DNA from: Bidens hawaiensis
Lineage: Eukaryota; Streptophyta; Magnoliopsida; Asterales; Asteraceae
Assembly (NCBI GenBank): GCA_021521415.1
Contig: JAIQDT010000190.1
Location: 744,001-808,000 of the forward strand
Length of the DNA: 64,000 bases
Direction: 5' to 3'
Shown here: positions 55,163-64,000 of the stretch, piece after piece
Layout: each line of letters begins with the position of its first letter
Position numbering within the stretch: the first letter of the stretch is position 1
Made by a program: the position numbers and the translations under genes
Notes under the pieces: model-generated
Databases searched by the model: none
What the model was told of the DNA's origin: nothing
Seen by the model: the letters and a program-made list of their open reading frames with translations, nothing else

Positions 55163-55548
55163 TTATTCAATCCTTGAAGCTACACTCCTTGCAAGTTGAT
55201 CCTCTAATAACTTATTTGCCCTTATCAAGATAGGAATTATGTCTGTACATCTTGTTCACACATCAGATCTTGTGGACGAAGCACAATCAGACCATATAAA
55301 GAAATTACATTTTTTGCCCTAAAAGTTGAAAAAAAATATAGGGTTTATGATCAACAATTGTAACCTGAGATGAATTCCAACTTTATTTGCAATTTCACTA
55401 ACCTGATATGCACAATTGTAGAACCTCCGACCTGGATTTTTGGTGGTGCTTGATGTTCTTTGAATGGCTTCAACTCCACAAAAACAATAAACCTGAGATC
55501 GATTGCTTTTGTTACTGGTGTGGTGGTCCTCAATCCGCTTTCTTCCAT
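55163..55548 (-). pseudogene. Element 8: GRF-type zinc-finger gene (two exons)
   Basis: On the minus strand, exon 1 (to 55403, donor CAG/GTTAGT) encodes YCFCGVEAIQRTSSTTKNPG and RRFYNCAYQ. Exon 2 (55318-55163, acceptor CTTTTAG) encodes GKKCNFFIWSDCASS, and after a TGA at 55255-55257 continues in frame as IIPILIRANKLLEDQLARSV to TAA at 55163. The C-x-C, NPGRRFY-x-C and KKC-x-FF-W pattern is the GRF zinc finger, a nucleic-acid-binding motif. The ATG at 55548 is in another frame, so a shift or a different start is needed. GRF-type short proteins are common in plant transposons. This copy has one stop and perhaps a 5' frameshift. Confidence 0.7.
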
Positions 55549-55972
55549 GGTGAAAAAGGAGTTTTTATTGAAAACAAAACTAGATATATAAGTATATATA
55601 TAGGAGGGTTTAGAAAGGAGGAGTTGTACTTGTACACATGCTTGTTATTACCGTTTAAGGATATATTTATATGTCTTTTGTACAATAGCGGGTGGCAAGT
55701 GTAACAGACTCTTTTGAACAATTATATTACATATTTTAACCTAATTGATTACACGGATTTTTAACAAAGAAAGATGAGAACCATTAATCCATATTTACCA
55801 TTTATCAAAAGATGCATCACAAAAAGTACCCTTAATTACAATACATAAAACATGTTTAGAAAGCATTTTAAGATAATATATATTTACCATTCATCAAAAG
55901 ATGCCATACAAAAAGTACCATCAATTACAATACATCACAAGAAAACCAAGACCAGCAAAGCTAACATCACCA

Positions 55973-56293
55973 TCACTCCGCCTTGTCTACAGACTCCGCC
56001 CCCATCTCCTTAAAACTCATGTTGGTTGACACCGTAGTTATGGTGTCAACCAGGGTCTCACACACTGAGTCGTAGCACTCAAACTGTTGTTGCTGATAAT
56101 CAGCAACCATGGATCGAAACTCAATGTCGTCTTCCCACAACATGAGTTGACATGAGTGGAAGGTGGTTGTTTTTTCCCACGCCAGTCTAGACCTGATCGC
56201 TTCGAGTGTCTTCAACAGAGTGTCGTCTCTTTCTTTCTGAAATTCCATCATTTTTTTCATGATGGCCTTCACGGTTGTCTCAGAAGAATTCAT
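55973..56293 (-). CDS. Element 8: small ORF of unknown function (106 aa)
   Basis: An intact frame starting MNSSETTVKAIMKKMMEFQK, followed by ERDDTLLKTLEAIRSR and a Gln-rich YQQQQFECYDS. It is mostly helical in character with heptad-like spacing near the N-terminus. I do not recognise a family. It lies head to head with the Transposase_24-like gene, with about 280 bases between them, and the composition is coding-like. It could be an accessory protein of the transposon or a captured fragment. Confidence 0.45.
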   Translation of the reverse strand: MNSSETTVKAIMKKMMEFQKERDDTLLKTLEAIRSRLAWEKTTTFHSCQLMLWEDDIEFRSMVADYQQQQFECYDSVCETLVDTITTVSTNMSFKEMGAESVDKAE

Positions 56294-56577
56294 TTTTACA
56301 GGAGTGGAAGGTGTTAGTGTGATTGAATAACAAAACTTAATGTAGTTAAGTTTGATTTATAGTAAGATATAGTATGATTATAACTTGTGGTTGAATAATA
56401 AATCGGCTTCATCAAAGGGAGCTCGAGCAAAGAATGTTTTTGATCATCACATGGGACGAGGGGGTTATACCTACCTTCGAGAGAAACTAGTAATCACCGT
56501 CAGCTGCTTTCTCTCTAGTTCAATGATTTGTTGGTAACGCATGACCGTCAGCTGCTTTCTGTTGAATATTTTACAAG

Positions 56578-59041
56578 GTCAAAAAGAAGGAAATTGGACC
56601 GGAAGAGATCCCCGGCCGTGCATTAATGTGGATGAAAGGAAGGGAGGACAAAGATGGTGCATACAAGAATGCTGCTGTCGAAGGCGTGGCAACCAAATTA
56701 GTATGTTTTAGTATTAAACATTTTAATTCATGTTAAAGTCAATTCATTGCCTTATATTTGTGTCAAAAAAACTTGAGTCTGTATAACTTGCCTCAACACT
56801 TTATGTGGATACATAAGCGTGTTACAAGTGTATTAGAATATTTGTTTTCTTGCAGGTTGTAGCGGATGAGCAGATCGCCTCCGGAGCCCTGGCACTTCAA
56901 CCGTGCACAGATACCGTCACCTTAGTGCTTGGCAAAGAGAAAGGTGGGTTTTTAAAAGGGATTGGGTACGGATTGACAACAGGTAAATATTGGGGTGTGA
57001 GTCGGGTAAAAGGCTCGTTTAAGCAACGGATTGCCCAACTTGAGCATGAGGCGGTGCAAAGAGATGTAGTGGTGAACAGGTTGGCGTCTCTACTTGAATC
57101 CACGACTGCTATGCTAGCAAGCCGTGAGAAGGAACACTTAGCATTTGAGGCCAGGTTCAAACATCTCAAAGGATTGTTGCCGGAAATGTCAGCAATTCAA
57201 GTAAGTGACGTATGCTACATACTAATTAATGCATTCGACATACATAATTGGCACTGTTTTTGTCACAATTCGTAGGTAAATCATGTTCCCAACCAGGTTA
57301 GTTCTAACCAAAGTACTAGTGCTGTGGCGCAAAATAAAATGCCAGGACCAGTAAGTGTCTGATAGTTTCTTTGTTTTTTACAACTTTCCATTTGATTTTT
57401 CATTTTCCATAACCTAATAAATTGATTTGTAGACAAGTTCTGTGCAACAAGAATCCGTTTCTCAGGTAACCATTTGACAGTTTGATTGATTTGTTTTAAT
57501 AATTAACTTTCCATGTGAGTGTGCTGATTTTGCATAACTTAATTGTAGCCCAAGTCTGCAGATAAAATAGTTGTCGAAACAGAACCTGCTCTCCATATCG
57601 CGACATCAGTAAGTACTTTCCATGTGAGTGTGCTGACAATTTCAGTACTTTTTATAATTCGTTTCCAATGTGAGTGTGCTCATTTTCTATTACCGAATTG
57701 CAGGCCAAGTCTGTGGAAAAAAGTGTCGATCCCCATATCGCAACATCAGTAAGTATTTGACAATTTCAGTACTTTTTATAATTCGTTTCCAATGTGAGTG
57801 TGCTCATTTTCTATTACCGAATTGCAGGCCAAGTCTGTGGAAAAAAGTGTCGATCCCCATATCACGACATCAGAAAGTATTTGATAATTTTAGTACTTTT
57901 TATAATTTGTTTCCAATGTGAGTGTGCTCATTTTCTATTTACCGAATTGCAGGCCAAGTTTGTGGAAAAAAGTGTCGATCCCCATAGCGCGACATCAGTA
58001 AGTATTTGGCAGTTTCGGTTTTTATATTGTATAACCTAATAAGTCAAACAATTCTAGTTTCTGTTATATTACCAATGAAGTCTGTAGAGAACAATGTTGA
58101 CCAAGCATCAACACAACTACACCACACTCCGGATAGTAACGGCTCGAAAAAACCATCAGTAAGTATTTGGCTATTTCAGTTTTTCCTTTAATTGTTGATT
58201 GATTCATTGAATGGTTTTTAGGTAAAACGGAGAAGCCGTAAAAGAAAAGTTGATGTATCTACGGATGAAGCTTCCACACTTGCTGAAATAAAGGTATGTG
58301 CTGCGCGAAACATTGTTAATTTCCCACCAACATGGGTATGTACTTATATATTGACTTCAACTAAGCCATCTTAATTTCACATGCTGGTTTATAGGAGTAT
58401 GAGTGTCGTTTGTGTGTGCATGACAAGCATAACAAGGTGGCAAATGGTAAAGTTCTTTGGTCACCGGTTCCATAACAGTTGCATGGAAAAGCAATCCCGG
58501 AGGGTTGCTATAAAGTTACTATTGTTGGAGCCATAAAGGACAAGCAATTATTCCATGTGACGCAGGTGAAATTACGACTGTTGGCGACGCAATTGGTGCT
58601 TTCGTTTCTTGGCTAGAACACCTAATCGTATGCGACGAGGAGGTTTGTTCCCTTTTAACTTAACCAAACAAATATCTATGTTCTTTTTGATTTAGTTTAA
58701 AAAATGAACACTTGTGTTCGTTTATGTTCATTTGTTTATAATCTAAACTAACGTAATTGAACAAAGATAAACGAACATAAACGAACTTCCCGCCGAAAGG
58801 TTCACGAACAGTTAAACGAACGTTCGGTATGTATGTATGCATACTATTTTGTTCTATTAGACATTAATTATACATATTTGTTTTTCATATTCTGTTGTTC
58901 CAGCTACCACCACTCCCGTCCTCAAAAGAACCAGACAGAGCTGGCAAGAAGGCAAAGGCAAAGTACACAACGATAGACCGGGTCACCAAACAGAAGACAA
59001 GGAGCAGTGCCAAGAAAACCGACGCCTTAGCTAGTATATAG
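56578..59041 (+). pseudogene. Element 8: Transposase_24 (Ptta/En/Spm)-like gene, 12 predicted exons
   Basis: Exons by GT-AG and frame: 56578-56700, 56856-57200, 57276-57350, 57433-57465, 57549-57608, 57704-57748, 57828-57872, 57953-57997, 58081-58158, 58222-58293, 58395-58642 and 58904-59041. All introns are phase 0. Exon 1 (ALMWMKGREDKDGAYKNAAV) and exon 2 (GGFLKGIGYGLTTGKYWGVS, then a coiled coil RIAQLEHEAVQRDVVVNRLA) match the En/Spm plant-transposase family; any upstream start is not found. Exon 10 encodes a basic KRRSRKRK, a likely nuclear signal. Exon 11 has a TAA and an indel but retains TTVGDAIGAFVSWLEHLIV. The last exon is Lys-rich. Such proteins bind the subterminal repeats in En/Spm systems; here that role is inferred. 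Confidence 0.75.
57610..57997 (+). repeat. Tandem exon-intron duplication (about 124-bp unit)
   Basis: Three units at 57704, 57828 and 57953 each hold a 45-bp exon (AKSVEKSVDPHIATS and variants) plus an intron with conserved TTTCCAATGTGAGTGTGCTC. A diverged fourth copy precedes them (57549-57703). The donor of the second unit reads GAAAGT where GTAAGT is expected. Confidence 0.88.
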
Positions 59042-59189
59042 GTAGTCGTTATTTCTGTATTTTGTAAGATATTTTGCATATACATTTGCAGTGAATATTA
59101 TTGTTAATATAATAATTTTGTTTTGTTGCTTATAGCGGTTTTATATTACTACACAAAAAATAAAAATAATTATATATTGCCTAATTACA

Positions 59190-60800
59190 CACAATTCGGC
59201 CACATAGAACACATTAAATAGGTATGGCCAAAAGTAAGACAATAGCCACACCTGAAATTACAAAAATTAGAGTCTATAAATGACCATTAGCCACAACATA
59301 AACATTTTTGTGTGACGAAAAGTTTGACAATAGCCACACTTTATATTAAAAAGGTATTATGTGTGACAATCGGTAAAGACAATGGCCACACCACAAACTA
59401 TAAAAGAGTGTTTAAGTGGCAACTTCACAGTTTTAGCCACATTGACAACAACCTCCAGTGTCTATATGATATTATTAGCCACACAGTACCTAACTATGTG
59501 TGACGAAAAGTTTGACAATAGCCACACTTTAAATTACGAAAAGCATTATGTGTGACAAACGGTAAGACAATGGCCACAACACAAACTACAAAAGAGTGTT
59601 TGAGTGGCAACTTCACATTTTTAGCCACATTGACAACACCCTCCAGTGTCTATATGATATTATTAGCCACACAGTACCTAACTATGTGTGACGAAAAGTT
59701 TGACAATAGCCACACATTAAATTACGAAAATCATTATGTGTGACAAACGGTAAGACAATGGCCACAACTCAAACTACAAAAGAGTGTTTGAGTGGCAACT
59801 TCACATTTTTAGCCACATTGACAACAACCTCCAGTGGCTAAAAATGATATTAGTAGCCACACAGTACCTCACTATATGTGACGAAAAGTTTGACAATAGC
59901 CACAATATAAATTACTAAAAGCATTATGTGTGACAAACGGTAAGACAATGGCCACACCACAAACTACAAAAGAGTTTTTGACTAGCAAGTTCACATTTTT
60001 AGCCACATTGAGAACATCATCCAGTGTCTATATGATATTTTTAGCCACACAATACCTAACTATGTGTGACGAATGGTTTGACAATAGCCACACTATAAAT
60101 TAGGAAAAGCATTATGTGTGACAAAAGGTAAGAAAATGAACACACCACAAACTACAAAAGAGTTTTTGAATAGCAAGTTCACATTTTTAGCCACATTTAC
60201 AATAATCCCCAGTGTCTATAAGATATAATTAGCCACTTAGAATTTCAATATATGTGACGAAAAGTTTTACAATAGCAACACTTTATATTAGGAAAAACAT
60301 TTCGTGTGACAAACGGTAAGACAATGGCCACACAATAATCTACAAAGGAGATTTTGAGTGGCAAGTAAACATCTTTAGCCACTTTGAATGTAATAACTTG
60401 TGTCTATATCATATAATTAGCCACGCTATTATTAACTTTAAGTGGCCACTTCTTTGCTATATTCACACGGTATAGATCACAATGTAAGCTTAACACAAAC
60501 CTGTTGGCCACATTAATATAAAATTCATGTGACTGAAACATAAATTCATGTGGCTATAAAGTTGAATTGGTCACTTATTGGACATTGATATGTGGCCATT
60601 TTCTACCATTTAGTCACACTAATTGGGGAGTCTTCTTGATGGCCAGCAACTAATGTCTATACCCTTTAGCCACACTTATTACCACATAAGGCCACAAAAA
60701 ACTGTGTGTGGCCATATCATACCCACGTTGTTGCGACCTTTGGCCACATATGATCTGAACAAAATGTGTGTGGCTAAAGGCCTACGGCCACACTTTTTTC
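59190..60800 (+). repeat. Element 8: right subterminal array, 188-bp unit
   Basis: Six units start at TGTGACGAAAAGTTTGACAA near 59311, 59499, 59687, 59877, 60064 and 60253 (periods 187-190). Each contains AATAGCCACAC, GGTAAGACAATGGCCACA, TTTTTAGCCACATTGA and CTCCAGTGTCTATATGAT. The flanks to 60800 hold non-periodic GGCCACA/TGTGGC words. The unit differs from the left array, but the core word is shared. Confidence 0.9.
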
Positions 60801-60830
60801 GTGTGGCTGAAGGTCAATATTCACGTAGTG
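60801..60830. repeat. Element 8: right terminal inverted repeat
   Basis: It ends ATATTCACGTAGTG at 60830, the inverted partner of the left end, followed by the AGA target copy. Confidence 0.93.
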
Positions 60831-61454
60831 AGACCAGATATCATGTTTGCTGTATGTGTGTGTGCAAGATTCCAATCAAGTCCAAAAGTCTCCCATATGA
60901 ATGTTGTCAAAAGAATATTCAGATATTTGAAGGGAAGACCAGACTTAGGGATTTGGTATCCAAAGAACCAAGCTTTTGATCTGACTGCATATACAGACAG
61001 TCATTATGATGGCTGTAACATTAGCAGAAAGTCAACCTCAGGAGGATGTCAATTTTTGGGTGAAAGGCTAGTGTCATGGCAGTGCAAGAAGCAGACTACA
61101 TTATCAATCTCCACTACAAAAGCTGAATATGTTGCTGCATCTGCATGCTGTGCACAAGTTCTGTGGATTCAAAATCACATGCTGGACTATGGTTTGAATT
61201 TTCTGAACACCCCTATTCTTATTGACAATACTGCTGCATATTTTACTGTTAAGAATCCAGTTCAACATTCTAAGACTAAGCACATTGAAATCAGACATCA
61301 CTTCATCAGAGATTGCAGTGAAAAAGGTTTGATTGAAATGCAAAGAGTTGATACAAGTGATAATTTGGCTGACTTATTCACCAAACCACTTGATAGAACC
61401 AGGTTTAACTTTCTTCTGAAAGCCCTGGGAATGATCAACTCTGATGAAATCTGA
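60831..61454 (+). pseudogene. Element 7: pol, RNase H part after the CACTA insertion
   Basis: The frame resumes from 49410 with PDIMFAVCVCARFQSSPK and runs open to a stop at 61452-61454. RNase H residues are visible: LTAYTDSHYDGCNISRK (Asp), STTKAEYVAAS (Glu), PILIDNTAAYFTVKNP (Asp) and HIEIRHHFIRDCSEKGL, then LADLFTKPLDRTRFNFL. This part is intact by itself and well conserved with element 4. Confidence 0.92.
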
Positions 61455-62039
61455 TTAAGGATGTGTGCTTGGTGGTGTACCTTTATGAGCTAACTGATTA
61501 TTTTGTTAGAGGTCACACAAGTTGAATGTTTAATGAATATGCTTGTTTATGTTACTGAATATGTTAACTATTATGTGCTCTAACTGATCATGTGTGCAAA
61601 GTTTTAATATGATTAATCTAATTGATATGCTTGCATGATTATCAATTGATGTGCATTTGTGATGTTGGTATACGTGTCTCTGTCATGATTTAATTATTAA
61701 TGAAAACTTATCTGACATCATTGCTTAATTGCTTGAATATGTGCTTTATCTGATCTTCTGATGTTATTAAGATAGGTTAGACTTTGAATGATTGTACTGT
61801 CTACTTTCTTGATGATATCATGTTTGATTATGATTTGATTATGTGCTGCAACTGTTTATGTCAAAATATGTTTTATGTCAAAATTAAGTGATAAAATAAA
61901 ATTTCTAATGAATTTTGCATAAATGCTCTATTTTGATCAATACATGAGCAAGTTGTTAATGGTGTAGAGATATGATAAGATTATTCAGTTCAAGCTTTGA
62001 AGAAGCTTAAAAAATGATTTTTAATGAAAAATCTCAAAA

Positions 62040-63200
62040 CAAATTACTTTTGCTGAAAAATATGCCATTTGCACAAGTCTAAGGAACATGTACTTGTATA
62101 TGTTTGGTCCTATCATCTACTTGTAGATTGAAAGGATAGCCATTAATCCAAAGGCTGAAAGCATATGGGGCAATTGTAATTTGTTCTTTCACTTAAAACT
62201 ATGCCATTGACTCAAAGCCTAAGGGACATATGCATATATATGTGTTTGGTCCTGCAGACTACTTGTAGACTGACAGGATAACCATTAACCTGGAAGCTAA
62301 GAGTAATTGGGGTGATTGAATATGTTATATGGGAAATGATAGTACATTGACTACTTAGTCAATCATATGGATTTAATAGGCTAAAAGGACCTTAGTATAG
62401 TCTTTAACATGTATGGTTGCTTTCCCATGATGATGTAAAATCTAAGGTGATATAAACATAATGAATATGCTAATCTTTACATGGAGATACATAGTTGTCT
62501 TTGCATGTCTCAAGATAAATCTCTCCAAATGATAGGCAGAAAAGTGATTACCCAGTCATACACAAGCCTGTTGTTATGTGGTCAACCAAAAATGAAACAT
62601 CTTTAAATATGACAAAGAACACGCTTTAACAAAAGTTGAAAAAATATCAAAAACAAGGAGAAGAATGAATACATCAACCAAAAGTTGATAAGTGTTTTAA
62701 ATATTTTATCAAACAAGAGGGTTATAACTAAGAACTACAAAGATGTTGACATAATCTGTCTCATCTTGAATGAAAGGCCTGTTAACTAACAGTAAGTCCA
62801 ACGTTCAACCTCTATATATGTTTGAAAATCAAAAATACAAAAAGATTCAATAAGTTCTGTCATACAAAAACAAGTTTTTGACCAAATACAGGAGGTTGGA
62901 GTCAAATTGGGGTGATATGGGGAAAGCCAAGTAAGCTTTGAGAAGAGATATGAGGCATCATAGCACAATGTTGACCATTAATGCATTATGCTTAAATTGA
63001 ACCTTAATCATATCACCAAAGAGATGAAATTCATGCTAAGTTCATACCTGCTGTTAACCTATCTATGTTGTCATAATAATGCTGAGAATGAAGTATTGAG
63101 AAAGCTACTTAGTCAATATGATCCCATTCTTGAGATCTTTTCAGAAAAGGAGAAACTGTTTTGAAGAGAAATATAACTAAAATTTGATCTCTAAATGCAC
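62040..63200 (+). other. Conserved non-coding module after pol (element 7 copy)
   Basis: It contains the ordered blocks known from elements 4 and 5. TTTGGTCCTATCATCTACTT with AGGATAGCCATTAATCC occurs twice in tandem (about 62100-62180 and 62218-62300). AGGCAGAAAAGTGATTACCC lies at 62534-62568, GGGGAAAGCCAAGTAAGC at 62918-62963, and GAGATCTTTTCAGAAAAGG with AAAATTTGATCTC near 63133-63195. There is no coding frame. The stretch 61455-62040 before it holds no feature I recognise. Confidence 0.75.
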
Positions 63201-63300
63201 CATTTGCTCTTAACTATGATCTTTAATGAAAAATATAATGTGTCAAGTGGTTTAAATCAAAAAGTGTTGCATTTTGCCTTTAATAGGCTGAATATGTATG

Positions 63301-64000
63301 TTCGGGTAAGGTTTGGTGTTTTCAAACCTTTCCGGGCACAAAACAGTTGAATATGTTTGAATATGTTATTTCGGGTAAGGTTTGATGATTTATGACCTTT
63401 TCGGGTAAGCTTAGTCATTTTTGACTATGTCTATGATTTTCGGGCATGCTTTGAAGTGTTTTTCACTTTCCGGGTAGAGTACACAGTTGTACTAATTTCC
63501 CGAGCAAGCTTGAAGTCTTGAGATGATTATGTGTTATAGCTAGCCTTTAACAAGAAATTCTTGTTCCGGGCAAGCTTTGCATTTTATATGCTGATTTTTT
63601 ATTTCAAGCAAACTTTGTGAACTTAAGTTAGTACACCGAGTAAGCTTTGAGATTTGTGTGAATATGTTGTTAGGAAAGATTTGTTAACCTTTCCGGGCAC
63701 ACTTAGATATTGTTATTTAAGTTTGTCATTTTCGGGTATGGTTTGATATGTTGAAACCCCTCGGGTAAGGGCATACCTGATGTTTGAATATGTTTATACT
63801 GGTAAGCTTATTGCTAACTTAGGTGTTTTCGGGCAAGCTATTTGAAATTCAATAATTAACTATTTATATGTGTTTAATTTCATTCATAGCATGCTCTGTG
63901 ATATTTGTGCTTATGATTTCTTTGAAATTATAAGTGTTTTCGGGAAAACTTTGTTTTCCGGGCACGCTTTATATTCCGGGTACACCTTTGTTCCCTCAAT
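63301..64000 (+). repeat. CGGGYAAGSTTTG motif array downstream of element 7
   Basis: About 17 copies of CGGGTAAGGTTTG, CGGGCAAGCTTTG and near variants lie in 700 bases, irregularly spaced by 20-70 bases. The same word family occupies the 5' LTR U3 (41632-42262). The LTR start word is not reached before 64000, so this is either the 3' internal region or a diverged LTR. Confidence 0.7.

Larger units (their letters stand above)
49411..60830. mobile_element. Element 8: CACTA (En/Spm) DNA transposon, 11,420 bp
   Basis: The ends are CACTACGTGAATAT and its inverted complement ATATTCACGTAGTG, forming 30-bp TIRs with two mismatches. The 3-bp target duplication is AGA (49408-49410 and 60831-60833). 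CACTA ends plus a 3-bp duplication define the superfamily. Subterminal arrays rich in GGCCACA/TGTGGC fill about 1.3 kb on the left and 1.6 kb on the right. Inside lie a TNP2-type transposase (minus, deleted), a Transposase_24-like gene (plus), a GRF zinc-finger gene (minus) and two small ORFs. The element sits in the RNase H part of element 7, leaving the flanking codons intact. Confidence 0.95.

Noticed and set aside
55351..55548. 65-codon minus-strand frame starting at ATG 55548
   Set aside because: The GRF zinc-finger pattern is in another frame of the same strand, so this frame is a shadow, although its ATG may have been the original start before a shift.
58885..59085. Minus-strand frame of 66 codons with hydrophobic stretch
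   Set aside because: Antisense of the last exon of the Transposase_24-like gene.
59311..60440. CRISPR array or satellite DNA
   Set aside because: The units are contiguous without unique spacers and lie exactly in the subterminal zone of a CACTA element in a plant genome.

Overview
This window looks like a plant intergenic transposon nest. It is AT-rich and holds no convincing single-copy host gene, rRNA, functional tRNA gene or CRISPR array. Nearly every base that can be explained belongs to LTR retrotransposons (Ty3/gypsy and Ty1/copia) or DNA transposons inserted into one another. The families point to a dicot. An Asteraceae species (sunflower, lettuce or tansy group) is my guess from the element types and is not proven.

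Layout, with numbers used throughout. Element 1 (1-2356, +) is the 3' end of a chromovirus-like Ty3 element: integrase C-terminus and 3' LTR. Element 2 (about 2743-11286, -) is a decayed chromovirus-like Ty3 element whose 3' LTR carries an 886-bp Mutator-like TIR element (2763-3648) with a perfect 9-bp target duplication. Element 2 interrupts element 3 (11287-28092, -), an Athila-like Ty3 element with gag, protease, the start of RT, a tRNA-Asp-type PBS and a 5' LTR. Element 3 is also split by element 4 (12696-24991, +). Element 4 is a young 12.3-kb SIRE/Maximus-type copia element with 412-bp LTRs that differ at 6 positions and a perfect ATTTG target duplication. It has gag, pol and a large third ORF.

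After a chromovirus-like LTR remnant (28093-29340) comes element 6 (29341 to about 39476, +), an old copia element without protease or integrase. It was hit by element 5 (30147-36205, -; target duplication AAATC), a relative of element 4 that lost almost all of pol and of the third ORF. A probable Athila-like solo LTR (39482-41390) follows.

Element 7 (about 41550 to the window end, +) is another SIRE-type copia element. It is split inside its RT/RNase H region by element 8 (49411-60830), an 11.4-kb CACTA (En/Spm) transposon with CACTA-type TIRs and an AGA target duplication. Element 8 has subterminal arrays of 150-bp and 188-bp units, an internally deleted TNP2 transposase, a 12-exon Transposase_24-like gene with tandemly duplicated mini-exons, a GRF zinc-finger gene and two small ORFs.

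The most unusual signals are non-coding: (i) arrays of the 8-mer GCGAAGTT and its complement, arranged as short hairpins in the LTRs, leaders and spacer of elements 4 and 5; (ii) a roughly 1-kb untranslated module after pol, conserved between elements 4, 5 and 7 although these families differ elsewhere; (iii) a recurring CGGGYAAGSTTT-like motif in element 7; (iv) the phase-0 mini-exon amplification in the CACTA gene. None of these proves a new biological system, but each can be tested.
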